Notes: generated from the letters alone by a model not told the origin. DNA of 64,000 nucleotides from UBA3700 sp963592135 (GCA_963592135.1 CAVAVP010000021.1:1-64000); one strand, 5' to 3'; counted from the first letter of the stretch, positions 17,752-28,038 are shown. A program made the numbers and translations.

Positions 17752-20244
17752 TTATTTCTTAGTTGTTTTTTTAGCAACTGGCTTTTTAGTTTCTGCTTTT
17801 TTAGTAGCTTGCGCTTTAGTTTTCACTACCTTATTAAAATCTACAGGTGTTAAATGCCAAATTCTATCAACATATTCTTTAACTGCTCTATCTGATGAGA
17901 AAAATCCTGCGTTTGCCGTATTCATCAAAGACATTCTAGCCCAACGATATTTATCTGAATATGCTTTATCAAGCTTTTCTTGTGCATCGCAATATGATTC
18001 AAAATCACATAGAACTTTGTATGTATCTGAACCAAGTAGTGAGTCTGCAATTTCGTTGAATTCAACGCCTGCAATACCAGAACGTAAACCATCTATAACC
18101 GCTTTAATTCTTGGATTGTTATTATAGTAATATGTTGGTTCATATCCATTTCTATTAATTTCATCGATTTCACTAGCAAGTTTACCAAAGATAAATATAT
18201 TTTCATCACCAACATTTTGATGAATTTCAATATTTGCACCATCCATTGTACCAATAGTAACTGCACCATTAATCATAAACTTCATATTACCTGTACCTGA
18301 AGCTTCTTTTCCTGCTATTGAAATTTGTTCAGAAACATCAGAAGCTGGCATTATTATCTCAGCTAAAGATACTCTATAATTTTCAAGGAATACTACCTTA
18401 ATCTTTCCATTAACATCTGGATCATTATTGATTTGTTCTCCTAAACACCAAATTAATTTAATAATTTGTTTTGCCATATAATAAGAAGGAGCAGCTTTAG
18501 CACCAAATATAAATGTTCTTGGATTAATATCTAGGTTTGGATTAGCTTTTATTCTATAATATAAATCCAAAATATGAAGTGCATTTAAAAGTTGTCTCTT
18601 ATATTCATGTAATCTCTTTACTTGAACATCAAATATTGAGTTAGGGTCTACATCAATTCCATTGTTTTCTTTAATATATTGAGCTAGCACTAGTTTATTA
18701 TTCTTTTTGATTTCCATAATTTTATCTAATACTTTCTTATTAGATTGGAACTCAACAAGTTTCTTTAAATCATCAGCATTTTCTTTAAAGTTTGGCCCAA
18801 TTAAAGTTTCGATATAGTCACTTAATTCTTTGTTTGCTGAACATAACCATCTTCTGTATGTAATACCATTTGTTACATTGGTAAACTTAAGTGGATGCAT
18901 CTTGTAATAATCATGGAATACACTATCCTTTAAAATTTGTGAATGTAGTGCTGAAACACCATTTATAGTATGTGATGCTGCTAAACAAAGATTTGCCATC
19001 TTGATTTGACCATTTGACATAATTGAGTTATATGAAACTTTACCCCAGTCATTAGGATAGAATTCCCATAATTCATTACAGAATCTTTGATTAATTTCGC
19101 AAACAATTTGATAAATTCTAGGAAGTAAAGATTTAAATAAGTCTTCAGGCCATTTTTCAAGAGCTTCTGCCATAACCGTATGATTTGTATATGCAACAGT
19201 TTTTGTAACGATATCCCATGCTTTTTCCCAAGAATAGCCATATTCATCTAACAACAATCTCATCATTTCTGGAATACATAATGTTGGATGAGTATCATTA
19301 ATATGAATAGCTACCTTTTCTGGAAGCGAATCTAGGGAGCCATAATCTCTAATATGCTTTTTAAATATTGATTGAATTGAAGCAGAAACAAAGAAATATT
19401 GTTGTTTTAATCTTAATTGCTTGCCTTCGATATGATGGTCAGCTGGATATAAAACTTTACAAATACTTTCTGCTAAAGCTTTTTGCTCTAATGATTTAAC
19501 ATATTCACCTTGTGCGAATAATTGCATATCGAAATCATTAGGAGCCTTTGCTGTCCAAAGTCTTAATTTGTTTACTGCTGGCACATGATAACCAGAAACA
19601 TTCATATCATAAGGAACTGCATCTACTTCATATGCATTAACTTGGTCAATATATAACCTACCATTTTCCCATCTTTGATTTACTTGGCCACCAAACTTAA
19701 CTCTAAATGTATCTTCCTCACGTGGGGCAAGCCATACATCACCATTTGAAAGCCAGTCATCTGCAAGTTCTAATTGCCAACCTTCATTAATCTTTTGTTT
19801 AAAAATACCGTAATCATACTTAATTGAGAAGCCTGATGCTACATAATTCATATTTGTTAATGACTCCATGTAAGCGGCAGCTAATCTTCCAAGACCACCA
19901 TTACCAAGTCCTGCATCTGGCTCAATATCATATAACTCTTCTAGAGTTGTTCCTAATTCTTTACAAACTGTTTCAAACTCTTCTGTCATTCCTAAATTGA
20001 ATAAGTGATTCTTTAAAGACTTACCAATCAAAAATTCCATTGACATATAGTATACTTGCTTAGTTTCTTGTTGAACTCTTTTTCTTTTGAACTCTAATCT
20101 GTTTTCTGTAAGGATATCTCTTACTGTGTAGCAAACTGCTTTATATAATTGATGTTTACTAACTGCTGTATAAGGTTTACCAAAATATCTTTGACATTTA
20201 CCTTCGATGATTTCCTTAAGTTCTTTCGTGCTAAGTTTTTCCAT
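17752..20244 (-). CDS. glgP: Glycogen/maltodextrin phosphorylase with lysine-rich C-terminal tail
   Basis: 830-residue GT35 phosphorylase releasing glucose-1-phosphate from alpha-1,4-glucan. EPDAGLGNGGLGRLAAAY is the N-terminal glucose-phosphate region, and EASGTGNMKFMINGAVTIGT contains the lysine that binds pyridoxal phosphate. The family core ends near HLTPVDFNKVV; the last 23 residues, from KTKAQATKKAETK to KKTTKK, are a low-complexity Lys/Ala/Thr tail. The upstream neighbour GlgA starts with a similar basic run. The gene is fifth in the glg operon, 60 bp after glgA, with a modest AAGG ribosome site. Confidence 0.95.
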   Translation of the reverse strand: MEKLSTKELKEIIEGKCQRYFGKPYTAVSKHQLYKAVCYTVRDILTENRLEFKRKRVQQETKQVYYMSMEFLIGKSLKNHLFNLGMTEEFETVCKELGTTLEELYDIEPDAGLGNGGLGRLAAAYMESLTNMNYVASGFSIKYDYGIFKQKINEGWQLELADDWLSNGDVWLAPREEDTFRVKFGGQVNQRWENGRLYIDQVNAYEVDAVPYDMNVSGYHVPAVNKLRLWTAKAPNDFDMQLFAQGEYVKSLEQKALAESICKVLYPADHHIEGKQLRLKQQYFFVSASIQSIFKKHIRDYGSLDSLPEKVAIHINDTHPTLCIPEMMRLLLDEYGYSWEKAWDIVTKTVAYTNHTVMAEALEKWPEDLFKSLLPRIYQIVCEINQRFCNELWEFYPNDWGKVSYNSIMSNGQIKMANLCLAASHTINGVSALHSQILKDSVFHDYYKMHPLKFTNVTNGITYRRWLCSANKELSDYIETLIGPNFKENADDLKKLVEFQSNKKVLDKIMEIKKNNKLVLAQYIKENNGIDVDPNSIFDVQVKRLHEYKRQLLNALHILDLYYRIKANPNLDINPRTFIFGAKAAPSYYMAKQIIKLIWCLGEQINNDPDVNGKIKVVFLENYRVSLAEIIMPASDVSEQISIAGKEASGTGNMKFMINGAVTIGTMDGANIEIHQNVGDENIFIFGKLASEIDEINRNGYEPTYYYNNNPRIKAVIDGLRSGIAGVEFNEIADSLLGSDTYKVLCDFESYCDAQEKLDKAYSDKYRWARMSLMNTANAGFFSSDRAVKEYVDRIWHLTPVDFNKVVKTKAQATKKAETKKPVAKKTTKK

Positions 20245-20304
20245 TTTTTATTTGCCTACCTTTTTAATATTTATTTTTTCCCACCTTATAAATATAAAAA
20301 TGTA

Positions 20305-21825
20305 TTATATACTTTTGTATAAATCTAAATATTGTTGAGCTATTGTTGACCAACTGAAATCTTTATTCATTCCGTTTTCAACAACTTGCTTCCAGTCTTC
20401 CTTATAGTCTCTATATAATCCTACTGCTCTTTCTATTGCATATAGCATATCAGAAGCATTATATGTTAAGAAAGTAAATCCTTCTCCTTCTTTAGTTTCA
20501 TGGTTGTAACCCATTACGGTATCTTTTAGGCCTCCTGTCAATCTAATAATTGGAACTGAGCCATAACGCATTGCTATCATTTGAGATAATCCACATGGCT
20601 CAAACTTTGAAGGCATTAGGAACATATCTGATGCACCATATATTTTACTTGCCATGTCAGAAGAAAAGCAAATCAATGACCTTAATTTTCCAGGATATCT
20701 ATTTTGCATATCTTTTAAAATGTTTTCATATTTCCAATCGCCTGTACCCAAAATAACTAATTGAACATCCATATCAAGGATTCTCTCTAGAACTGCCGTA
20801 ACTAAGTCTATACCTTTTTGATGAGTTAATCTACCAACCATTCCTATCATTGGAACATTTTCATTAACTGGAAGTCCAAGTAATTCTTGAAGACCTGTCT
20901 TATTCGCCTTTTTATTTTCAAATGTTTGTAAATTATAATTAACAAATAAAGATTTATCTGTCATAGGATCATTTTTAATAGTATCTATTCCGTTTACTAT
21001 TCCAGATAATTTCCACTTTCTTTCATTTAATATACCTTGCATTCCATAACCATAGTATGGATCTAAAATTTCATTTGCATAAGATGGAGAAACCGTAGTT
21101 ACTCTAGAAGCACTTTCAATACCACCTTTCATATAGTTAACACAGTCCCCATATCTAATTAACATAGCTTGGTCATTATTTAATCCTAGGATATCTCCTA
21201 TTAGGTTATCTCCATATTGACCTTGGAATTCTATATTGTGAATTGTATAAACCGTTTTCGCGTTCTTACAATATTCATCTCCTCTATAGAAACAATCTAA
21301 AAATACCGGAACTAATGCTGTATGCCAGTCATTAGCGTGAATAATGTCTGGAGCAAAATCTATTAATTTTAAAACTTCAAGTACTGCCTTGCTAAAGAAA
21401 GCGAATCTTTCTCCATCATCATAATGACCATATATACCATGTCTTTTAAAATAGAATTCATTATCTATAAAGTAGTAAATAACTCCTTGATAATTGTATG
21501 TAAATACCCCACAATATTGACTTCTCCAAGACAATTGAACATAACAATTTCCAATATACTTCATATTGTTTTTGTAATCTTGTGGAATATCTTGATATAA
21601 AGGTATTATAATTCTCGCATCAATGCCTTTTTCAACTAAAGCTGCAGGAAGTGCGCCAGCTACATCTGCAAGGCCGCCTGTTTTTATAAAAGGATTTGCC
21701 TCGCCAGCAACAAATAACACTTTCATATTATTTTCCTTTTTATTGGTTAAATCTTTATTGACACAATCCTTAACTTCCTTTGTTGTAGAAGTTTTCTTTT
21801 TTGTTGTCTTTTTTACTTCTGCCAT
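20305..21825 (-). CDS. glgA: Glycogen synthase with basic N-terminal extension
   Basis: 506-residue GT5 glucosyltransferase extending alpha-1,4-glucan from ADP-glucose. The family N-terminus MKVLFVAGEANPFIKTGGL, with the ADP-glucose-binding KTGGL loop, begins only at residue 34. Residues 1-33 form a Lys/Thr-rich extension (MAEVKKTTKKKTSTTKEVK...). Two starts are plausible: 21825, preceded by AAAGGAGG with 11-nt spacing, and 21726, preceded by AAAGGA with about 8-nt spacing. The longer one is reported because its ribosome site is better. EPCGLSQMIAMRYGS near the C-terminus is the second nucleotide-sugar motif. Fourth gene of the glg operon. Confidence 0.94.
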   Translation of the reverse strand: MAEVKKTTKKKTSTTKEVKDCVNKDLTNKKENNMKVLFVAGEANPFIKTGGLADVAGALPAALVEKGIDARIIIPLYQDIPQDYKNNMKYIGNCYVQLSWRSQYCGVFTYNYQGVIYYFIDNEFYFKRHGIYGHYDDGERFAFFSKAVLEVLKLIDFAPDIIHANDWHTALVPVFLDCFYRGDEYCKNAKTVYTIHNIEFQGQYGDNLIGDILGLNNDQAMLIRYGDCVNYMKGGIESASRVTTVSPSYANEILDPYYGYGMQGILNERKWKLSGIVNGIDTIKNDPMTDKSLFVNYNLQTFENKKANKTGLQELLGLPVNENVPMIGMVGRLTHQKGIDLVTAVLERILDMDVQLVILGTGDWKYENILKDMQNRYPGKLRSLICFSSDMASKIYGASDMFLMPSKFEPCGLSQMIAMRYGSVPIIRLTGGLKDTVMGYNHETKEGEGFTFLTYNASDMLYAIERAVGLYRDYKEDWKQVVENGMNKDFSWSTIAQQYLDLYKSI

Positions 21826-21847
21826 ATAAGGTAAATCCTCCTTTTAA

Positions 21848-22966
21848 TTAAACAGTTTTATTCTTTGCAATTACCTCAGGATATAACTCTGAACCACTCA
21901 TTGTTCTATCTTCTGTAACTGTAACATTTTTGTCAGTAATAATATAGTTTAGTGAAACATTCTTTTGAATTTTTCCACCTTCCATAATTATTGAGTTTTT
22001 AATAACTGCACCTTCCTCAACTATTACACCTCTAAATAGTATTGAATTTTCAACGATTCCGTTTATATCACAACCATCGGCAATTAACGAATTTTTAATA
22101 AGTGCATTTTCTCTATATCTTGTTGGAACACTATCTTTAACTTTAGTGTAAATTTTACCACCTTTTCCGTCGAATAGAGATTCTCTAACATCAAAATCAA
22201 GTACTGCCATGCTTTCTTTATAGTATGACTTTATATCATCGATTATTGCACAATGTTGATCTATATGATAAGAATAGATTTTTAAATTATCTACATTTTG
22301 TTGAATTATATTTTTTTCAAAATCTATTAATCCTCTTTCAAAATTGTCTACAACTAAATCTCTTAACAAATCTCTCTTTAATAAGTAAACATTTACACCA
22401 ACTTCTAAAATATTGTCATCTGATCTTTGAGTAATTCTAGAACCAATAACTTTAGAATCTTTATCTAAATCTAACAATAATCTTTTTGATGATGTTGGCT
22501 TTGCCGAATATGATAATACAGTTATATCTGCACCTGTTGTAATGTGTTGTTTATAAACATCTTCAAAATCAATATTTGAAATAATATTACTATTTGTCAC
22601 AATACAATATTCTTCTGGAGCTTTTTCAATAAACTCTAATATTCCATACAAGGCTTCGATTTTTCCTTTAAATACACTTCTGGTTGTATTTGAAGCATAT
22701 GGTGGAAATACTACAATACCACCATTCTTTCTGTTCAAATCCCAATCACGACCCATACGAATATGGTCCATTAATGAAGAATAGTTATTTTTTGTTATAA
22801 TTCCTATTGATGTAACGTTACTATTTACCAAGTTAGATAAGGTAAAATCTATACATCTATATCTTGCACAGAAAGGCAATGATGCGGTTGTTCTATGTAA
22901 TGCTAAATTATCTAGTTTTGTTTCTTGATCTGATGCGAAAATTACGCTAAACATATTATTATTCAT
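21848..22966 (-). CDS. glgD: GlgD, regulatory subunit of glucose-1-phosphate adenylyltransferase
   Basis: 372-residue paralogue of GlgC found in Bacillota. It keeps the nucleotidyltransferase fold and C-terminal left-handed beta-helix (LIADGCDINGIVENSILFRGV), but where GlgC has GGQGTRL it reads FASDQETKLDNL, so the nucleotide-binding loop is missing. This fits a non-catalytic subunit that modulates GlgC. Thirteen bp after glgC, with an excellent AGGAGGTG site. Start chosen at that site. Confidence 0.92.
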   Translation of the reverse strand: MNNNMFSVIFASDQETKLDNLALHRTTASLPFCARYRCIDFTLSNLVNSNVTSIGIITKNNYSSLMDHIRMGRDWDLNRKNGGIVVFPPYASNTTRSVFKGKIEALYGILEFIEKAPEEYCIVTNSNIISNIDFEDVYKQHITTGADITVLSYSAKPTSSKRLLLDLDKDSKVIGSRITQRSDDNILEVGVNVYLLKRDLLRDLVVDNFERGLIDFEKNIIQQNVDNLKIYSYHIDQHCAIIDDIKSYYKESMAVLDFDVRESLFDGKGGKIYTKVKDSVPTRYRENALIKNSLIADGCDINGIVENSILFRGVIVEEGAVIKNSIIMEGGKIQKNVSLNYIITDKNVTVTEDRTMSGSELYPEVIAKNKTV

Positions 22967-22979
22967 CTTGCACCTCCTA

Positions 22980-24176
22980 TTAATCTACCATAGCCCCAAC
23001 TGGTACTACTTGGTTTTCAGAAACCTTTGCATAAGGACCTACAACGGCAATTTGCCATTGCCCATTTACCGGTTCTTTTAGAGCATCGCCAATCTTAGCA
23101 TCTTTTCCAACAACTGCCCCTTGCCCTATAATTGCATATTTAACAACTGCTCCTTCTAATATTTGAGCATTTGGCATAATATTGCAATTTTCAACAATGG
23201 CTCCTTCTGCAATCTTAACACCTGATGATATAACGGAATTTATAACAGTTCCCTCTACCTCACAACCTTCAGTTACCAAAGAATTTACAATTTTCGCATT
23301 GTTGCCAACAAAGTGTGGTGGCTCAGCCGTATTTCTTGCATATATCTTCCATGAATTATCTGATAAATTAATCCCAGAATTTTCATCTATTATATCCATA
23401 TTTGCTTCCCATAAAGAAGAGATAGTCCCAACATCTTTCCAATAACCTTCAAAATTATATGCAAATAATTTTTGACCATCTTTAAGCATATTAGGAATTA
23501 TGTTCTTACCAAAGTCATTACTTGAATTAGGATCAGCTTCATCATCAATTAGGTACTTTCTTAATTTTTGGTAATTAAAGATATAAATACCCATAGAAGC
23601 ATTTGTGCTTTTTGGTTGTTTTGGCTTCTCTTCGAACTCATATACTGAGTTATCTGGATTTGTGTTCATGATTCCAAAACGAGAAGCTTCAGACAGTGGA
23701 ACATTTAAAACAGCAATTGTACAATCAGAATTCTTTTCTTTATGATATTCAAGCATTTTAGCATAATCCATTTTATAGATATGGTCACCTGATAAAACTA
23801 ATACATATTCAGGAGAATACTTATCTATAAACTCTATATTTTGATAAATTGCATTTGCTGTTCCTTTATACCAGTCACCTGATTCGCCACCTCTTGAGTA
23901 TGGAGGTAGTACAAATACACCACCTGTCATTCTATCTAAGTCCCAAGGTTGGCCATTACCAATATATTGGTTCAAATCAAATGGCTTATATTGTGTTAAA
24001 ACACCTATTGTATCAATATTTGAATTGATACAATTTGATAGTGGAAAATCTATAATTCTATATTTTCCACCAAACGATACAGCAGGTTTAGCTACATCTC
24101 TTGTCAATGAATACAATCTTGTACCTTGACCTCCTGCAAGCAACATTGCTATACATTCTTTTTTCGTAGAATACAT
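22980..24176 (-). CDS. glgC: Glucose-1-phosphate adenylyltransferase, catalytic subunit GlgC
   Basis: 398-residue enzyme making ADP-glucose from glucose-1-phosphate and ATP, the entry step of glycogen synthesis. The nucleotide loop is LAGGQGTRLYSLTRDVAKPAV; KYRIIDFPLSNCINS and SGDHIYKMDYAKML carry the substrate and metal-binding residues; a beta-helix of hexapeptide repeats forms the C-terminal third. Length is standard. A GGAGG site precedes the ATG; the gene lies 31 bp after glgB and 13 bp before its regulatory partner glgD. Confidence 0.95.
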   Translation of the reverse strand: MYSTKKECIAMLLAGGQGTRLYSLTRDVAKPAVSFGGKYRIIDFPLSNCINSNIDTIGVLTQYKPFDLNQYIGNGQPWDLDRMTGGVFVLPPYSRGGESGDWYKGTANAIYQNIEFIDKYSPEYVLVLSGDHIYKMDYAKMLEYHKEKNSDCTIAVLNVPLSEASRFGIMNTNPDNSVYEFEEKPKQPKSTNASMGIYIFNYQKLRKYLIDDEADPNSSNDFGKNIIPNMLKDGQKLFAYNFEGYWKDVGTISSLWEANMDIIDENSGINLSDNSWKIYARNTAEPPHFVGNNAKIVNSLVTEGCEVEGTVINSVISSGVKIAEGAIVENCNIMPNAQILEGAVVKYAIIGQGAVVGKDAKIGDALKEPVNGQWQIAVVGPYAKVSENQVVPVGAMVD

Positions 24177-24207
24177 TGTCTACTTTTCCTCCTTATTTTC
24201 CCCTATA

Positions 24208-26091
24208 TTATTTTTTACTTATTCTCTTTGCAGGTTTAATATACATAACGCTATTGGCTGGAATTTCTAGATTTATCATCTGAGTCTCCCCGTGCATATT
24301 TCCTTTTATTGCCTTATATTTCTTTGGAGAAGTTCCAAGTCCACCATAAATTGAGTCATCGCTATTTAAAACTACATTGTATGTAGCAAAATCTGGAACA
24401 CCTATTGAGTAACCTTTTCTTTCAACAGGAGAGAAGTTTACTACAACTATTGTATAATCCCCATTTTTAGCATACCTTTTAAATGTAACAATATTTTGAG
24501 TATTGTCATCTGCGCTAATCCATTTAAATCCATCATAAGTTGTATCTAATTCGTACATTTCAGGATGGCTTAAATAATATTTATTCAAATCTTTTACAAA
24601 TTTTTGTAAATTTCTATGACTATCATAATCAAGTAAGAACCAATCTAGTTGTTTTTTATAATCCCATTCTATAAATTGGCCAAACTCACATCCCATGAAT
24701 AATAGTTTCTTTCCAGGATGTCCCATCATATAACCCATAAATGCTCTATCACCATCAAATTTTTGTTGATAATCACCTGGCATCTTATTTAAAAGTGAAG
24801 CTTTTCCATGTACAACTTCATCATGTGAAATTGGTAAAACATAATTCTCACTATATGCATAAGTAATAGAGAATGTAACATTGTTATGCATATCTTTTCT
24901 AAAGAACGGATCTGCTGATACATAGCGAAGCATATCGTTCATCCAACCCATATTCCACTTGAAATTAAATCCTAGTCCACCATCATATCCTGGTTTTGTA
25001 ATCATAGGGAACGCTGTTGATTCCTCTGCTATCATTATCTTCCCTTTATTTTCAGATAAAACTGCCGCATTTAAAGTTTTGAAAAATTCTATTGCCTCTA
25101 AATTATAATTACCACCTTTAGAATTTGGCTTCCATTCACCAGATTTTCTGCAATAGTCTAAATATAACATTGACGCAACTGCATCAACTCTAATACCATC
25201 AATATGGTATTCTTTTAACCAAAAGTTAGCCGAAGAAATTAAAAATGATTTTACTTCATTTTTTCCGTAATCAAAGACTCTTGTCCCCCATTCTTTATGT
25301 TCACATTTCCAATCTTCTTGATATTCATAAGTTTTTTCTCCATCAAACTCATATAAACCATATTCATCCTTTGGGAAATGAGCAACTACCCAGTCTAAAA
25401 TAACCGCAATTCCATTTTTATGAAGAACATCTATAAAATATTTAAAATCATCTGGAGTACCATATCTAGATGTTGGTGCATACATTCCAGTTACTTGATA
25501 CCCCCAGCTGCCGTCAAAAGGATACTCTGTTATAGGAAGTATCTCTATGTGCGTATAACCCATTTCTTTTACATATGCTGCTAATTCATCCGCAATTTCT
25601 CTATAGTTCATAAAGTTTCCATCTGGATATCTTCTCCAACTACCAAGATGAAGTTCATAGATATTCATTGGACTTTCATAAGGATTAACGTTTTCTCTAA
25701 GTTTTAACCATTTAGAATCTCCCCACTTATAAGCTGATTCATATAATTTAGATGCGTTCTGTGGGGCCGTTTCAGTATGTAAAGCGTATGGATCAGACTT
25801 CGTTAAAATTCTACCATCTTTTGCTTCTATACTATATTTATAGTTATCATAAATTTTTGGACCTTCTATAAAAACTTCCCAAACACCATCACTAATTTTT
25901 TGCATAGGATTTATATTTCTATCCCAATAGTTAAAATCACCAACTACACTGACAGAAACAGCATGAGGTGCCCATACTCTAAAAAACCAACCATTTTTAC
26001 CATCTTCCACAATATGACGTGGGCTTAGCAATTTATAAACCTGATGATTAGTACCTTCATGAAATAAATAAATTGGTTGAGTAGTATCCAT
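24208..26091 (-). CDS. glgB: 1,4-alpha-glucan branching enzyme
   Basis: 627-residue GH13 enzyme introducing alpha-1,6 branches in glycogen. An N-terminal CBM48 domain (FFRVWAPHAVSVSVVGDFNYW) precedes the barrel. Motifs: DWVVAHFP, GIRVDAVASMLYLDY with the Asp nucleophile, MIAEESTAFP with the acid Glu, and PISHDEVVHGKASLLNKMPGD, typical of branching enzymes. It heads the glycogen operon: a strong promoter lies about 60 bp upstream and an AAGGAG site precedes the start. Confidence 0.95.
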   Translation of the reverse strand: MDTTQPIYLFHEGTNHQVYKLLSPRHIVEDGKNGWFFRVWAPHAVSVSVVGDFNYWDRNINPMQKISDGVWEVFIEGPKIYDNYKYSIEAKDGRILTKSDPYALHTETAPQNASKLYESAYKWGDSKWLKLRENVNPYESPMNIYELHLGSWRRYPDGNFMNYREIADELAAYVKEMGYTHIEILPITEYPFDGSWGYQVTGMYAPTSRYGTPDDFKYFIDVLHKNGIAVILDWVVAHFPKDEYGLYEFDGEKTYEYQEDWKCEHKEWGTRVFDYGKNEVKSFLISSANFWLKEYHIDGIRVDAVASMLYLDYCRKSGEWKPNSKGGNYNLEAIEFFKTLNAAVLSENKGKIMIAEESTAFPMITKPGYDGGLGFNFKWNMGWMNDMLRYVSADPFFRKDMHNNVTFSITYAYSENYVLPISHDEVVHGKASLLNKMPGDYQQKFDGDRAFMGYMMGHPGKKLLFMGCEFGQFIEWDYKKQLDWFLLDYDSHRNLQKFVKDLNKYYLSHPEMYELDTTYDGFKWISADDNTQNIVTFKRYAKNGDYTIVVVNFSPVERKGYSIGVPDFATYNVVLNSDDSIYGGLGTSPKKYKAIKGNMHGETQMINLEIPANSVMYIKPAKRISKK

Positions 26092-26124
26092 CCAACAATC
26101 TCCTTAAACTCTTAATATACTCAA

Positions 26125-26154
26125 ATTATACCATTGAATATGTGTTATTTTCAA
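26125..26154 (-). promoter_or_regulatory. Promoter of the glycogen operon
   Basis: Minus-strand TTGAAA (26149-26154), 18-bp spacer ending in TGG (extended -10), TATAAT (26125-26130). The leader is about 27 nt. This looks like the main promoter for glgB through whiA. Confidence 0.7.
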
Positions 26155-26290
26155 TAAGCAATATTATATATAATAGAATATTATAAATTTTTACTTGATA
26201 ATAAATATGGCAATCTAAATATGCTAAATTATTTTTTTGAATAATTTATTTCTTAACAACTTTATTATCAAAATATTCGTAATAAAAAAT

Positions 26291-26324
26291 ACGGCTGCTT
26301 AGGGTTTTATTTCAAAGCAGCCGT
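26291..26324 (-). terminator. Terminator of the oligo-1,6-glucosidase gene
   Basis: ACGGCTGCTT (26291-26300) and AAGCAGCCGT (26315-26324) form a 10-bp stem, followed on the minus strand by ATTTTTTATT. Confidence 0.9.
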
Positions 26325-26339
26325 ACATATATAACACTT

Positions 26340-28022
26340 TTAATATTTAACCTCAAAAACTATTGCTTCAAAAGGTCTAATTGTTAAATCTTGAAGTGTT
26401 TTTGTTTCATTATCTTCATAATTTGAAATTGCTACCTTTGAGGATTTAATCTTCATATCAACAGGAAGTTTAAAGTTTACATTTTTATTAACAAAGTTAC
26501 AAATTACAAAGTAAGAATTATCCCCAAGCCTTCTATTATATACAAACAATTCTTTACTCTTTTCATAGTAAGGTTCATATGTTCCTGAAATTATAATGTC
26601 TTTTCCTTTTCTAAATGCTAAAAACTTTTTATAGAAATTCAAAATACTATTTGGATCTTTTTCTTCATTTTCAACATTTACTTCATCATAATTAGGATTA
26701 ACCATCATCCAAGGCGCCCCGCTTCCAAATCCTGCATTTTCAGTTGTATTCCATTGAACTGGAGTTCTTGCATGATCTCTAGCTCTTTTTAACATAACTT
26801 TTTTAGCAACTCCCATCATACAAGGCAAATACTTCTTTACTGTATCAAAAACTCTTATTGACATAATATCTCTATAGTCTTCTAATTTAAAATCCACATT
26901 TGTCATACCTATTTCTTGACCTTGATAAATATATGGAGTTCCTCTTTGCATTTGCATTGCTACTAAAAGCATTTTTGCTGCCTTTTCTTTATTATCATAA
27001 CAATAATTAACAAATCTAGGCCAGCTTCTTGGTTGGTCATGATTCTCTAAGAACAATGTAGGCTGCGAAGTCATAGGTAAACTTTGCCAATTTGATAATA
27101 TCTTTTTAAATTTTACCAAATCAAACTTCTTTGGTAAAACTTGTAAAACCATATCCGGTTGTGTTATATGCTCAAATGAGAAAACAGAATCAAGTTCTTC
27201 AACCGATTCATCAATGCTTTTATAAGCATCTTTAAATGTTATACCTGCTGCTTCACCTACAGTCATTGTATCGTATTTTGAGAATGCTCTTTCATTTAAT
27301 TCATGCATATAATCATGATATCTTGGTCCCATACAATATTTACTAACACCAATTAATGGATATTCTGTAATTTTACCATTTGGAAGGCCATCTTCTTTTG
27401 AGATATAAGTAATAACATCACATCTAAAACCATCTACGCCCATGTCAAACCAATAATTACAAATATCTGCAACTTCTTGTCTTACTTTTGGGTTTTCCCA
27501 GTTTAAATCGGGTTGTTTTTTAGAGAATAAATGAAGGTACCATTCTTTTGAATTTTCATCATACTCCCATCCTGGACCTACAAAGTTAGAAGTCCAATTA
27601 TTTGGTGGTTTTTTACCATTTTTACCTCTACCCTTTCTCCAAATATAGTAGTCCCTATAAGGATTGTCCTTTCCTTTTTTAGCTTCCTTAAACCAAAAGT
27701 GCTCATCAGATGTATGATTAACCACAAGGTCCATAATCAATTTTATACCTCTGTCATGCATACCTTTTAGCATTTCCTTAAAATCGTCTAATGTTCCAAA
27801 CTCATCCATAATATCTCTATAATCTGAGATATCATATCCCATATCATCATTTGGAGACTTATAAATTGGAGATAACCATACGGCATCTACACCTAAACTT
27901 TTTATATAATCTAATTTTGAAATAATACCTCTTAAATCTCCTATCCCATCTCCGTTTGAATCGCAGAAACTTCTTGGATATATTTGATAAATAACAGCAT
28001 CTTTATACCATCTTGTTTTCAT
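26340..28022 (-). CDS. malL: Oligo-1,6-glucosidase / alpha-glucosidase (GH13_31)
   Basis: 560-residue cytosolic GH13 enzyme releasing glucose from the non-reducing end of isomalto- or malto-oligosaccharides. Conserved regions: MDLVVNHTSDEH, QPDLNWENP (the oligo-1,6-glucosidase type region V), GFRCDVITYI with the Asp nucleophile followed by Val, TVGEAAGIT with the acid Glu, and FLENHDQPR. The Val after the nucleophile is associated with alpha-1,6 activity, though trehalose-6-phosphate hydrolase also has it. Single gene with its own promoter and terminator, between the glycogen operon and a divergent ABC-F gene. Confidence 0.88.
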   Translation of the reverse strand: MKTRWYKDAVIYQIYPRSFCDSNGDGIGDLRGIISKLDYIKSLGVDAVWLSPIYKSPNDDMGYDISDYRDIMDEFGTLDDFKEMLKGMHDRGIKLIMDLVVNHTSDEHFWFKEAKKGKDNPYRDYYIWRKGRGKNGKKPPNNWTSNFVGPGWEYDENSKEWYLHLFSKKQPDLNWENPKVRQEVADICNYWFDMGVDGFRCDVITYISKEDGLPNGKITEYPLIGVSKYCMGPRYHDYMHELNERAFSKYDTMTVGEAAGITFKDAYKSIDESVEELDSVFSFEHITQPDMVLQVLPKKFDLVKFKKILSNWQSLPMTSQPTLFLENHDQPRSWPRFVNYCYDNKEKAAKMLLVAMQMQRGTPYIYQGQEIGMTNVDFKLEDYRDIMSIRVFDTVKKYLPCMMGVAKKVMLKRARDHARTPVQWNTTENAGFGSGAPWMMVNPNYDEVNVENEEKDPNSILNFYKKFLAFRKGKDIIISGTYEPYYEKSKELFVYNRRLGDNSYFVICNFVNKNVNFKLPVDMKIKSSKVAISNYEDNETKTLQDLTIRPFEAIVFEVKY

Positions 28023-28038
28023 TTTCCACCTCTATGAT

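Noticed and set aside
18981..19247. Second minus-strand frame inside glgP
   Set aside because: Low-complexity out-of-frame reading of the phosphorylase gene.
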